A stretch of 48,095 nt of DNA from Desulfuromonas sp. (GTDB taxonomy: Bacteria > Desulfobacterota > Desulfuromonadia > Desulfuromonadales > Desulfuromonadaceae): NCBI GenBank assembly GCA_028685815.1, contig JAQUDG010000005.1, positions 1 to 48,095 on the forward strand, given 5' to 3'. Shown here one piece after another: positions 7,611 through 15,678 of the stretch. The notes beneath the pieces are model-generated. The model made no database searches and was not told the origin of the DNA. It saw only the letters and a list, made by a program, of their open reading frames with translations. Numbering within the stretch: position 1 is the first letter of the stretch; every line of letters begins with the position of its first letter. Position numbers and translations under genes: made by a program.

Positions 7611-8072
7611 ATGAGTGCTCAAATCCATAAACCCCATGATACGTTCGTGCGCAAAGCGCTGGAAGATATGCGAGTTGTGCGCAGCCTGCTTCAGTGCGAG
7701 TTGCCGGAGCAAATCGCCGCTCCCTCAAATGACCGCCGCAGCATACTAGAAAAGATCGAAATGTATCTAAGATATGTCAGCGGCTGCAGTAAACACATAA
7801 ATGAAGAAACCATCAGAAAAAGTATCGAAGACAGTGAGATAAGGGAGGAAATTATGGCTACACTTGCACAGAAGTGGATGAATGAGGGTGAAGCACGGGG
7901 GATAATAGGCGGCCAGTCCGCATTGCTGCGCAAACTGATCAAACTGCGTTTCGGGCAGATTCCACCCTATGTAGAGGGCCAACTCGCCGCCGCAACAGCT
8001 GAGCAGCTTGAGCGCTTTGCCGAGAATGTGCTGACCGCTACTACAGCCGAAGAAGTTGTGACACTAAACTAG
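7611..8072 (+). CDS. Internally deleted Rpn copy lacking the nuclease core
   Basis: 153 residues. The first 37 are identical to the full-length neighbour, then the sequence jumps to the equivalent of residue 214 (AAPSNDRRS). The missing 525 bp corresponds to 6677-7201, exactly 175 codons, so the frame is kept. A second in-frame loss removes 8 residues (one of two GEARG repeats). The PD-(D/E)XK residues D62, E91 and K93 are gone, so it cannot cut DNA; the helical middle part and DUF4351-like end are intact. It could be decay, or a free-standing inhibitor of the neighbouring nuclease. The high identity to copy 1 shows a recent duplication. Confidence 0.75.
   Translation: MSAQIHKPHDTFVRKALEDMRVVRSLLQCELPEQIAAPSNDRRSILEKIEMYLRYVSGCSKHINEETIRKSIEDSEIREEIMATLAQKWMNEGEARGIIGGQSALLRKLIKLRFGQIPPYVEGQLAAATAEQLERFAENVLTATTAEEVVTLN
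7854..8072 (+). CDS. Candidate intragenic small product in the second rpn copy
   Basis: The same AGGGAGG and ATG arrangement as in the full-length gene (ATG at 7854), giving 72 residues with the same DUF4351-like end. The site survived the deletions unchanged, including its spacing. Confidence 0.4.
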   Translation: MATLAQKWMNEGEARGIIGGQSALLRKLIKLRFGQIPPYVEGQLAAATAEQLERFAENVLTATTAEEVVTLN

Positions 8073-8090
8073 CATTCATAGTTATTTGCG

Positions 8091-8112
8091 CGGTATAATT
8101 AACGACATGAGT
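8091..8112 (+). pseudogene. Remnant of a third rpn unit (promoter and start codon only)
   Basis: CGGTATAATTAACGACATGA reproduces the promoter/start core of the rpn units. After ATGAGTG the sequence passes directly into a family A repeat. The 34 bases before the ATG match the spacer before copy 2 with a few changes, so this is the end of a tandem array, cut by or joined to the repeat. Confidence 0.7.
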
Positions 8113-8231
8113 GACCCCCCTTTCCGCTGCGCTCCCTTCCTCCCTATAAAATAAGGGGGATTGAGGGGGGGGCGGTTATTTGTGTCATTACGACGCAATA
8201 CCGTCATTGCGGGCTTGACCCGCAATCTAGA
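8113..8231. repeat. Family A repeat after the rpn array
   Basis: Module i (CCCCCCTTTCCGCTGCGC with a slightly decayed TATAAAATA palindrome) and module ii (TTGCGGGCTTGACCCGCAA) in the same orientation as the units at 6013-6508. The rpn array is thus bracketed by direct copies. Module iii is absent. Confidence 0.8.
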
Positions 8232-8264
8232 ATCGTCCTTGCTACAGTGGTGGGATACGTGTTT

Positions 8265-9674
8265 TTAGCTCCCGGCAATCCTGGAATCGCGCTGCGCGAC
8301 GATTTTGGTGTGTTCGGTTTGCCCGGTTAGGTTTTGTGGGGCGGATTCGCGCTGGGGTTGAGCGATGTGGTGTTGTGGGTGTTCCATTATGGATACTAGT
8401 TCGGTGACGCGCTGGTTGAATTCGGCCAGCTTGGCTTTGGGTACGGAGGAGGCTTTGGGGATGCTGGCGGTCAGGGGATTGACTGGGCGCCCTTTGACGT
8501 GGAGCTCGAAATGGAGGTGTGGGCCGGTTGAGCGCCCGGTGTTGCCTGATTGGGCGATGCGTTGGCCACGTTCGACCTTTTGCCCGGTTCTTACATGAAA
8601 ACGGCTTAGATGCAGGTAGCGGGTGGTGTATTGGGTGCCGTGTTGAATTTCGATGTATTTGCCTGCAAAGGGATGGTTTTGCACTCTGGAGACTATGCCA
8701 TCGCCGGTGGCCAGGACGGGGGTTCCGCTTGGCATGGCGAAATCGACGCCGTTATGGGGTGAAATCCGGCGGGTGATGGGGTGCAGGCGGCGCGGGTTGA
8801 AGGGGGAACTTACGCGGTACTGGGTGTTGGTGGGATAGCGGCGGAATGCGCGCGCCAAGCTTTCACCGCGGTGGTCGTAATAGTTGCCGTCTTCAAATAG
8901 AAATGCGCTGTAGAGGCGTTTGCCACGGAAGATGCGTACTCCTTCGATGCGGCTCTGGCCGGTAAATTCATCTTCGACAAACTGCTGGCTGCGGATAATC
9001 TGAAACACGTCTCCGGCGCGGATTTCGCGCGCGAAATTAATCTGCTCACCAAACAAGTCAGAGACTATCGCGGTTTCTTTTTCGCTCAGCCCCGCGCGTT
9101 TGGCGGAAAGGTAGAAACTGCCTTCGATGCTCCCTTCGAGCACGTCCTGTTCCCAGATCCCTGGCAGGATAACTTCTTCAAAGCCAAAGGTGGTGTCATC
9201 CTGACGTTGATATACAACGTGTCTGGCGGGGTGAATAAATAGTTCCATCCGCTCTAGGGAGCGTACCTCTTTATCGAGGGTGAAGGTCAGGCGGTTCCCT
9301 GGGCGTAAGGTGTCGAGCGCGAGTACTTCTTCGTCTGCGGCCAGAATCTGCTGCAGGGTGCAGGGGGCGATCTCGAACATGTTGAAAATCGAACCGAGGG
9401 TGTCTCCGGGTACGATGTCGCGTATAAAAATATTGTCAGGGGCTGCTGCTGGCTCGGGTGTTGGGTCGCAAAGCTGCGCCTGGAGCTCTTCTTCCGGCAA
9501 AGATAGGGGTGAAACCACTATTTCAGCGCCGGTGGAAGGGAAGAGAGATGCGGAGCTGGTGTAGATAAAAGCCGCTAAGGAGAGGGCAAGGGTTCCTACC
9601 AGCAGCCGAAACCGGCGTCTACGGCGCAGTTTATGGCGTTCTTCGCGGGTATTGTTCCTGATGGCGTTCATCAT
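8265..9674 (-). CDS. M23 family murein endopeptidase (MepM/YebA-like)
   Basis: 469 residues. A basic N-terminus is followed by one membrane segment (about 24-42), so the protein is anchored with its bulk in the periplasm. Residues ~82-135 look like an OapA/LysM-like glycan-binding module (VPGDTLGSIFNMFEIAP). The peptidase M23 domain covers about 285-400, with zinc ligands H307 and D311 (HNGVDF) and the H386-L-H388 motif in GPHLHFEL. This set suggests an active D,D-endopeptidase that opens crosslinks for wall growth, as MepM does. The tail is polar and Gln-rich. ATG-ATG start with AGG a few bases upstream. Standalone gene. Confidence 0.88.
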   Translation of the reverse strand: MMNAIRNNTREERHKLRRRRRFRLLVGTLALSLAAFIYTSSASLFPSTGAEIVVSPLSLPEEELQAQLCDPTPEPAAAPDNIFIRDIVPGDTLGSIFNMFEIAPCTLQQILAADEEVLALDTLRPGNRLTFTLDKEVRSLERMELFIHPARHVVYQRQDDTTFGFEEVILPGIWEQDVLEGSIEGSFYLSAKRAGLSEKETAIVSDLFGEQINFAREIRAGDVFQIIRSQQFVEDEFTGQSRIEGVRIFRGKRLYSAFLFEDGNYYDHRGESLARAFRRYPTNTQYRVSSPFNPRRLHPITRRISPHNGVDFAMPSGTPVLATGDGIVSRVQNHPFAGKYIEIQHGTQYTTRYLHLSRFHVRTGQKVERGQRIAQSGNTGRSTGPHLHFELHVKGRPVNPLTASIPKASSVPKAKLAEFNQRVTELVSIMEHPQHHIAQPQRESAPQNLTGQTEHTKIVAQRDSRIAGS

Positions 9675-9975
9675 AGATGACCTGTTTTGGTAAGTAAGTT
9701 ACGGCGCAGCTACTGCCGTAAGCATGGAAGACGTAAGACGCAGGCTATGTGCAGTATCATCTGCGGGGCCTACAGGGCGAACAAAACTACGAGGCAAGCA
9801 AGCTTTGGGCAAATATACGTATAGGAAAAAAACGCGCACGCGCCCATCAGCGGTAAATACTATAGGTTCTGCCTCATATGCCCCGTGTTTGTCAACCTCA
9901 ACCGACGTTTTGGCCAAGATATTTTCAGCTTAGCATGGGTTTTAATGGCGCTTTAACCACTCTAGACTCTGTATA
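9675..9975. other. Gene-free interval between the M23 gene and the LysR gene
   Basis: About 300 bases. Short open frames on both strands (69 and 72 codons) look unlike proteins and lack ribosome binding sites. It must hold the M23 promoter (minus strand), but I see no convincing -35/-10 pair. Confidence 0.4.
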
Positions 9976-10890
9976 TCATGGCAGCGGGAAGGTGCTTGCG
10001 TCCTGGGCCAGCAGGTAATAGTCGTCTACTTCTTCGATGAGAAATTCAACAAAAGCGTGGTTGGCGCGTGACAGGCTGGTGTTTTTCTTCCAAGCGATGG
10101 AGAGGTCAAGATAGAGCGGGGGAGAGCAGGAGAGCGCCGCCAGTTGAGTGTCTTGCGTCACCATCATCCGTAAGAGAAAGGCCAGCCCCAGATCCTCTTT
10201 GACTAGATTGGCGATCAGGGAGAACAGGTTTGATTCTGCCACCACGACGGGGGTCATCCCTTCTTGCTGCGCGAGGGCGTCGATCATCTCGCGCAGATGA
10301 TAGCCGGTTTTGAAGTGGATGAGGGGTTCGCCGAGCAACTCGCGCACGGGGACGCTTCCGCGCCGGGTTAAGGGATGGTTGCGCGGCACGCACGCGACCA
10401 CCTCATCGCGTAACAGGTGGTGGGCGTCGAACCCCTCTGGCACTGGCCCCGCGATGATGCCCATGTCTATTTTGCCCTGTTCGATTTGACGGGAGATGTT
10501 CCAGGCGCTATCCCCGGTGATGGACATTTGCAGCGCTGGATGGCGCTGTTTGAAGGCGGAGATGATCCTGGGGAGGAAGCAGCTGCTTAACATTGGGGTC
10601 AGGCCGATCCGCACCTCCCCTTTGAGCAGCCCGCGCAGGTCGGCGAGTTCTTGGCGGGTCTCGGCCACTTTGCGCTGAATTTCGCGCGCGTGGCGGGCCA
10701 GCACTTCCCCCTCGGCGGTAAGGGTGATCCTGCGGTCGCGGCGGTTGAAGAGTTTGACCTCCAGCTCTTCTTCCAATTTGCGGATGGCGATACTTAGAGC
10801 TGGCTGCGAGATATGTAGGCGTTCCGTCGCGCCGGTGAAGCTGCCGCAACGGGCCACTTCCAGAAAAAAATGGAGCTGACGTAGATTCAT
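9976..10890 (-). CDS. LysR family transcriptional regulator
   Basis: 304 residues. The winged helix-turn-helix occupies residues 1-60 (MNLRQLHFFLEVARCGSF, LHISQPALSIAIRKLEEEL, LFNRRDRRITLTAEG). The periplasmic-binding-like effector domain follows from ~90 (VRIGLTPMLSSCFLPRII). The start at 10890 is preceded by CGGAGG with a 5-base gap; the frame runs further upstream only through the AT-rich promoter and repeats. A perfect palindrome upstream (10945-10960) may be its operator. The NifS-like gene is divergent but separated by ~450 bp of repeats. Effector and targets unknown. Confidence 0.9.
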   Translation of the reverse strand: MNLRQLHFFLEVARCGSFTGATERLHISQPALSIAIRKLEEELEVKLFNRRDRRITLTAEGEVLARHAREIQRKVAETRQELADLRGLLKGEVRIGLTPMLSSCFLPRIISAFKQRHPALQMSITGDSAWNISRQIEQGKIDMGIIAGPVPEGFDAHHLLRDEVVACVPRNHPLTRRGSVPVRELLGEPLIHFKTGYHLREMIDALAQQEGMTPVVVAESNLFSLIANLVKEDLGLAFLLRMMVTQDTQLAALSCSPPLYLDLSIAWKKNTSLSRANHAFVEFLIEEVDDYYLLAQDASTFPLP

Positions 10891-10944
10891 GGTGCCTCCG
10901 GGAGTTAAGCAACCGCGCGGGCTTGTTGCCCATCTGCTTGTATA

Positions 10945-10960
10945 TACTATTTTTATAGTA
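10945..10960. promoter_or_regulatory. Perfect palindrome, candidate LysR operator
   Basis: TACTAT-TTTT-ATAGTA, 6-base arms, containing a T-N11-A pattern, centred ~62 bp upstream of the LysR start in an AT-rich block (10940-10990). The position fits an autoregulatory site of a LysR protein. Confidence 0.45.
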
Positions 10961-11035
10961 ACAATAAAAACAATATATTTTATATATAAAGCATTCCTTT
11001 CTATACTAAGCCACAAAAGGGCGGCTCCGGTGTTC

Positions 11036-11495
11036 GCGGCAGATTGCGGGTCAAGCCCGCAATGACGAAAACAACCAACCCCCCTCAATCCCCCCTATAA
11101 AATAGGGGGGAAGAGAGCGTAGCGGAAAGGGGGGTGCCTCACCCCAGTCATCCTGAACTCCCCGCGCCGTCATCCTGAACTCGATTCAGGATCCCCGCAC
11201 AAGGAAGGCTCCGGTGTTCGAATCAGATTGTGGGTCAAGCCCGCAATGACGAAAACAACAACCCCCCTCAATCCCCCCTATAAGAATAGGGGGGAAGGGA
11301 GCGCAGCGGAAAGGGGGGTGCTTCACCCCAGTCATCCTGAACTCCCCGCGCCGTCATCCTGAACTCGATTCAGGATCCCCTCAAAAGAGAGGCTCTGGTG
11401 TTTAAACCAGATTGCGGGTCAAGCCCGCAATGACGAAAACAACAACCCCCCTCAATCCCCCCTATAAAATAGGGGGAAGGGAGCGCAGCGAAAGC
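11036..11495. repeat. Three family A units in inverted orientation
   Basis: Same modules as at 6013-6508 but read in reverse (ATTGCGGGTCAAGCCCGCAA, CCCCCCTATAAAATAGGGGG, TGAACTCGATTCAGGATC). The three successive units begin near 11036, 11218 and 11402. One palindrome carries an extra base (TATAAGAATA). The last unit is cut short at AGCGCAGCG and runs directly into the ribosome binding site of the following gene. Confidence 0.85.
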
Positions 11496-11509
11496 AAGGA
11501 GCAGCGATC

Positions 11510-12646
11510 ATGCCTATCTACCTTGACTGTAACGCCACAACTCCGGTGGAACCTGCGGTCGCCAAACTGGCGGCGCGGTTTCTGGAACAGGATTATGGTA
11601 ACCCCGCCAGTCCGATCCACGATTATGGGCTCTTCGCTCGTGCTGCGGTGGAACATGCGCGCGCGCAGATTGCGCGTGTGGTTGAAGCGCGCCCCGACGA
11701 GGTGATCTTCACCAGTGGTGCCACCGAGGCTAATAATCTGGCCATCCTCGGCCTGGCGCAATCCGCGTTGGCGGAAGGTAAGCGCCATGTTATCACCACC
11801 GCTATTGAGCACAAGGCGGTGCTGGAACCCTTTGAAGCTTTAGAGCGCCTAGGGTTTGAGGTGGAGATCCTCCCCGCAGGGGCGGATGGGCGCTTTGATC
11901 CGCACCAGTTGGCGGCGGCGTTGCGCCCCGATACGGCGCTGGTTTCGACCATGCAGGTAAATAATGAAACCGGCAGCGTGCAGCCCCTCGCCGAGGTTGC
12001 CAACGTTCTGGCACAGCACCCGGCCTGGTGGCATGTGGACGCCGCCCAAGGTTTCGGCAAGGAGCTCGAACAGCTACGCCAGAAGCGCATCGACCTCTTG
12101 AGTATCAGCGGGCATAAGATCTACGCTCCCAAGGGGGTGGGGGCGCTCATCGCCCGCAAGCGTGCTGCCAACCTGCCACCGTTGCAGCCTCTGATGTTCG
12201 GTGGGGGGCAAGAGCAGGGGTTGCGCCCGGGGACGTTGCCGGTTCCCCTCATTGTCGGCCTCGGCGACGCGGCGAAGCTCGCCCTCCGTGAGCACGCACA
12301 GCGTCAGGAGCGCTGCCGAGCTTTCCGGGTGCAGGTGCTGGCGGCGCTGGCGCGCCTTGGTGCGATTCAGAACGGAGCCGAGGCCCATTGTTTGCCCCAT
12401 GTGATTAACGTTTCGATTCCCGGTATTCCTTCCGATCAGGCGATCCACGCCTTGAAAGAGGTGATTGCCATCTCAAGTACGTCCGCCTGCACGTCTCACA
12501 CCCGCACCCCTAGCCATGTGTTGGCGGCGATGGGCGTATCCTTCGAGCAGGCGGAAAGTTCCCTGCGCCTGTCCTGGTGTCATCTGACCCCAGCGGTGGA
12601 TTGGGAGCGGGTAATCGATATTCTTCAACAACTGCGTCAAGCGTGA
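11510..12646 (+). CDS. Cysteine desulfurase (NifS/DndA-like aminotransferase class V)
   Basis: 378 residues. PLP-dependent enzyme that takes sulfur from L-cysteine as an enzyme persulfide. Visible hallmarks: YLDCNATTPVEP at the start, TSGATEANNLA, H101, NNETG, D177 in HVDAAQ, the Schiff-base lysine K203 in SGHKIYAPKG, and the persulfide cysteine C327 in SSTSACTS. Length fits NifS/IscS. SD AAGGAG lies 8-9 bases before the ATG, immediately next to a family A repeat. Two small genes follow closely, then a cytosine deaminase. No IscU, NifU or Dnd partner is present in the window, so the sulfur acceptor is unknown. The opening residues resemble DndA, but phosphorothioation is not implied. Confidence 0.88.
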   Translation: MPIYLDCNATTPVEPAVAKLAARFLEQDYGNPASPIHDYGLFARAAVEHARAQIARVVEARPDEVIFTSGATEANNLAILGLAQSALAEGKRHVITTAIEHKAVLEPFEALERLGFEVEILPAGADGRFDPHQLAAALRPDTALVSTMQVNNETGSVQPLAEVANVLAQHPAWWHVDAAQGFGKELEQLRQKRIDLLSISGHKIYAPKGVGALIARKRAANLPPLQPLMFGGGQEQGLRPGTLPVPLIVGLGDAAKLALREHAQRQERCRAFRVQVLAALARLGAIQNGAEAHCLPHVINVSIPGIPSDQAIHALKEVIAISSTSACTSHTRTPSHVLAAMGVSFEQAESSLRLSWCHLTPAVDWERVIDILQQLRQA

Positions 12647-12657
12647 AAGGAGTACAT

Positions 12658-12933
12658 ATGAATACACTATTTAAAGAGTTGGAAGAAGCAACCTTGGAGC
12701 AGTATATCCACGGCGAATTACCTCAATGGTTGGCCGATCCGGTGCTGGAGGTGGCACGCAATCCGCAGCAATATGCAGAGAAGGAATATCAGGTAGAAAT
12801 GTTGCTGGCGCAGGTGCTTGAGTACGATGTCTACGCTGAAGCTGGATGCTGTAAATGGGCTTACGACCACGAAGATATTAAACGGACGCTGCGCTGGTTG
12901 AATGAGGCGCAGAAGGGGTCGAAAGGAGCATAG
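12658..12933 (+). CDS. Small acidic helical protein of unknown function (paralogue of the next gene)
   Basis: 91 residues, soluble and acidic, no signal peptide. It begins MNTLFKELEEATLEQYIHGE and contains the pattern LPQWLADPVLEVARNPQQY, then QVEMLLAQVLEYDVYAEAG. It starts 12 bases after the desulfurase stop, with GAAAGGAG upstream, so it is in the same operon. It shares layout with the next gene: (Q)xELPxxLA, then DP or NP, then EYDVY or LYDTY. I do not recognise the family. An accessory role with the desulfurase is inference from position only. Confidence 0.7.
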   Translation: MNTLFKELEEATLEQYIHGELPQWLADPVLEVARNPQQYAEKEYQVEMLLAQVLEYDVYAEAGCCKWAYDHEDIKRTLRWLNEAQKGSKGA

Positions 12934-12935
12934 GG

Positions 12936-13190
12936 ATGGATATTTTTGCCGAACTCAAGAGCACGACCCTAGCGGCGCAGCGTGATCAGGAGCTGCCCGA
13001 TTTCCTCGCTGCCAAGGTTTTCGCCATTCTCGACGATCCGGCCCCTTTTCGTGCGCGGGAAGCTGAAATTCGCATACTTGTCGACCAGATTGAGCTCTAC
13101 GACACCTACGGCCAGACTGGTTATATCGGCATGGGGGTTGATAGTGTCATTCTGACCAAGACCCTTAAAAAGCTTTGGGGCGAAGTGTAA
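12936..13190 (+). CDS. Small acidic helical protein of unknown function (second paralogue)
   Basis: 84 residues, starting 3 bases after the previous stop behind AAAGGAG. Layout parallels its neighbour: MDIFAELKSTTLAAQRDQEL, LPDFLAAKVFAILDDPAPF, IRILVDQIELYDTYGQTGY, ending in a basic helix (TKTLKKLWGEV). It is probably an old tandem duplicate of the previous gene. Possibly the two form a heteromer. No known domain recognised. Confidence 0.7.
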   Translation: MDIFAELKSTTLAAQRDQELPDFLAAKVFAILDDPAPFRAREAEIRILVDQIELYDTYGQTGYIGMGVDSVILTKTLKKLWGEV

Positions 13191-13350
13191 GGCGGGAGGG
13201 GTTAAACCCAGCCATGGGTCTTAAGGATACGAATCTATATTGTTGCTGCCTAAGTAACTTGCTAGTATCCCTTTGGTGCTGGCGTTCTGCGGCAGCGGAG
13301 CTGATTTTAGCAAGCCAACTTTTATGCTTCCCTGACTTATGTGGAGATCT

Positions 13351-14649
13351 ATGTACGATCTTATTCTTAAAAATGCGACCTTGCCCGATGGGCGCACTAA
13401 CATGGCGGTTGGGGTGACGGATGGAGTGATCCGCACGGTTGCGCAGGGTATAGAGCAAGCGGCGGGGAAGGTGATAGATGTAATAGATGCCAAGGGCTAT
13501 TTACTTTCTCCATCGTTTGTCGACCCGCACTTCCACATGGATGCGGCCATGAGTTTGGGGCAGCCGCGTCTGAACCGCAGCGGCACCCTGCTGGAGGGGA
13601 TTGCGCTGTGGAACGAGTTGAAGCCGAAGCTCACCTTTGCGGCCATGGTAGAACGGGCGCTTGCGGTGTGTCGCCAAGCTTTGGTGCAGGGGGTGTTGCA
13701 TATCCGCACCCACGTAGATGTGTGCGATCCACGCCTTGAAGCGGTGCGGGCCTTGCTGGAAGTGCGGCGGCGTATGGCGCCATATTTGGATATCCAGCTG
13801 GTGGCGTTTCCCCAAGACGGCTATCTGCGTTGCCCTGAGGCGCGGGTTAATCTGGAACGCGCCTTGGATATGGGGGTGGATGTCGTGGGGGGGATTCCCC
13901 ATTTCGAACGCACCATGGACGAAGGTGCCGCGAGCATCCGCGCCCTGGGTGAGATTGCGGCGCAGCGTGGTTTGGCGCTGGATGTGCACTGCGACGAGTC
14001 CGATGATCCCATGTCGCGCCATGTGGAAACCCTGGCGGCGGAAACCTGTCGGCTAGGATTGCAGGGGCGGGTAACGGGCTCCCATCTTACTTCGATGCAT
14101 TCCATGGATAACTATTATGTCACCAAGCTGCTGCCGCTGATGGCCGAGGCGCAGCTGCACGTGATCGCCAACCCTTTAATCAATTTGACCTTGCAGGGGC
14201 GGCAGGATACATATCCGAAGCGGCGTGGGCTGACGCGGGTACCGGAGTTGCTCGCAGCGGGGATCAATGTGGCTTACGGGCATGATTGTGTCATGGACCC
14301 ATGGTACAGCCTCGGTTCGCACGACATGCTCGATGTAGCCCACATGGGGTTGCATGCCACCCAGATGACCTCGATGGAGCAGATGGAAGAGAGTTTTAGC
14401 ATGGTTACCACCCGAGGTGCGAGGGTGATGGGGCTGCAGGGTTACGGTTTGGAGGTTGGGTGTAATGCCGATATGGTTCTACTGCAGGCGCGCAGCACCA
14501 TTGATGCCCTGCGTTTGCGCCCGCCGCGCCTGTATGTGATCCGGCGGGGGCGGGTTATCGCTTCCACCCCTGAGCACAGGCCTGTACTTCAGTTGGAAGA
14601 GGGGACGTCCGAGTTGGATATGACGAGCACTGCGTATCTGCAGCAATAG
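13351..14649 (+). CDS. codA: Cytosine deaminase-type amidohydrolase
   Basis: 432 residues of the metal-dependent amidohydrolase superfamily, closest in pattern to cytosine deaminase (cytosine to uracil; related enzymes accept other nucleobases). Motifs: FVDPHFHMDAAM (metal-binding HxH), GIPHFERTMDEGA, HCDESDDP, GSHLTSMHSMD, and GHDCVMDPWYSLG with the catalytic Asp. A short C-terminal beta domain closes the fold. Start: ATG at 13351 has GGAGA upstream; an ATG four codons earlier has no site. A 160-bp gap follows the small genes, so it may have its own promoter. No codB permease is next to it. Confidence 0.87.
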   Translation: MYDLILKNATLPDGRTNMAVGVTDGVIRTVAQGIEQAAGKVIDVIDAKGYLLSPSFVDPHFHMDAAMSLGQPRLNRSGTLLEGIALWNELKPKLTFAAMVERALAVCRQALVQGVLHIRTHVDVCDPRLEAVRALLEVRRRMAPYLDIQLVAFPQDGYLRCPEARVNLERALDMGVDVVGGIPHFERTMDEGAASIRALGEIAAQRGLALDVHCDESDDPMSRHVETLAAETCRLGLQGRVTGSHLTSMHSMDNYYVTKLLPLMAEAQLHVIANPLINLTLQGRQDTYPKRRGLTRVPELLAAGINVAYGHDCVMDPWYSLGSHDMLDVAHMGLHATQMTSMEQMEESFSMVTTRGARVMGLQGYGLEVGCNADMVLLQARSTIDALRLRPPRLYVIRRGRVIASTPEHRPVLQLEEGTSELDMTSTAYLQQ

Positions 14650-14718
14650 GGTTGCCCATTGGAGAAATTGGGTGGCGCGCTGTGACTTCACCCGGTAGCC
14701 GACAGAGATAATTACGTC

Positions 14719-14740
14719 AAGGTTGTAAGATTGTAACCTT
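14719..14740. terminator. Weak hairpin between codA and yjdM
   Basis: AAGGTT and AACCTT (6 bp, 10-base loop) followed after 9 bases by TTTTTT. Marginal; placed between convergent genes. Confidence 0.25.
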
Positions 14741-14786
14741 ATCAGCCATTTTTTCGCCCTTTCCTGACGTCTGCTGAATTTGGTGA

Positions 14787-15125
14787 CTAAAGCTTCTTTA
14801 CAAATTCAGACTTGAGTTTCATGGCGCCGATGCCGTCGATTTTGCAGTCGATGTCGTGATCTCCCTCAATCAAGCGGATGTTTTTTACTTTTGTCCCTAC
14901 CTTTACCACTGCGGACGATCCTTTTATCTTCAGGTCCTTAATTACGCTGATGCTGTCGCCGTCCTGGAGCAGATTGCCGTTCGCATCTCTGACGCTGAGA
15001 CCGTCCGCTTCTTCTTGCGCCTGAGTGGCGCTCCATTCATGCCCACATTCCGGGCACACCAACATTTCCCGATCCTGATAGCTATATTCACCATTACACT
15101 TAGGGCAACTCGGCAGATCGCTCAT
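14787..15125 (-). CDS. yjdM: YjdM/PhnA-family zinc ribbon protein
   Basis: 112 residues. An N-terminal zinc ribbon ([12 protein letters not shown], then CPECGHEW) precedes the conserved YjdM domain ([49 protein letters not shown]). Length matches E. coli YjdM (~111). Despite the old name PhnA it is not the phosphonoacetate hydrolase; its function is unsettled. The ATG at 15125 sits at the family's usual start ([10 protein letters not shown]); the upstream open frame is not used by homologues as I know them. The site upstream is only an AGAGAG-rich stretch. Confidence 0.92.
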   Translation of the reverse strand: MSDLPSCPKCNGEYSYQDREMLVCPECGHEWSATQAQEEADGLSVRDANGNLLQDGDSISVIKDLKIKGSSAVVKVGTKVKNIRLIEGDHDIDCKIDGIGAMKLKSEFVKKL

Positions 15126-15555
15126 CTTGAATTCTCTCTCTCTGTTTTTTAGGGGTAAGGATGCGGTTACACAGGCGTTGCTGCATGTTTGACATGCAAG
15201 AGCGCGTGAGAATAGCACAAAAGGGGGGTGTCAGCGCCTGTTCCATCCATTAAATATCTTCTGTATACATCATATGACGAATATATTGTGACGTATGTTT
15301 TGCATATACATGGGGGCTTGATTGATAGTAATCTATATAATATCAATTAGTTAGGCTGATGGTAGTCCCTCTGAATCATCAATATAGCGGCGCTTAAGTG
15401 TATAATTTAAATATACGTTTCTCGCGTTTTGTGCGGCAGGATCGAACTGAGATTTAACCCTTAAAAGATATTAGACGTCAAAAAATTGAAATATTAAGTG
15501 TGTTATCAACGTGTTACGCAGTAAATAGGTTTAGGCATAAATGTATTTATGAAAC
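15126..15555. other. AT-rich gene-free region upstream of the microprotein operon
   Basis: About 430 bases with many TATA/ATAT stretches (for example 15255-15300 and 15310-15350). No coding region supported. It is the likely place for enhancer-binding-protein and IHF sites serving the sigma-54 promoter just downstream, and for the divergent yjdM promoter. I cannot point to a specific site. Confidence 0.4.
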
Positions 15556-15572
15556 TTGGCACGTAAGTAGCA
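15556..15572 (+). promoter_or_regulatory. Sigma-54 (-24/-12) promoter of the microprotein operon
   Basis: TTGGCACGTAAGTAGCA: the invariant GG and GC are 10 bases apart, and it matches the TGGCACG-N4-TTGCA consensus except for TAGCA. Transcription would start near 15583, about 96 bases before the first gene. The same TTGGCAC...TAGCA form occurs upstream of the paralogue at 36234. Confidence 0.75.
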
Positions 15573-15678
15573 GTGTTATAAAGGCAAGAAAGATCGAAGA
15601 GTAAGAAAGACGGAACACCACAACCCCAAACACAAAACGCCCGCACCAAAGGGCAGCAACATAAAACAGGAGGACATC

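Noticed and set aside
9699-9933. Two short frames (72 and 69 codons) between the M23 and LysR genes
   Set aside because: They overlap each other on opposite strands, with no start signals and no protein-like pattern.
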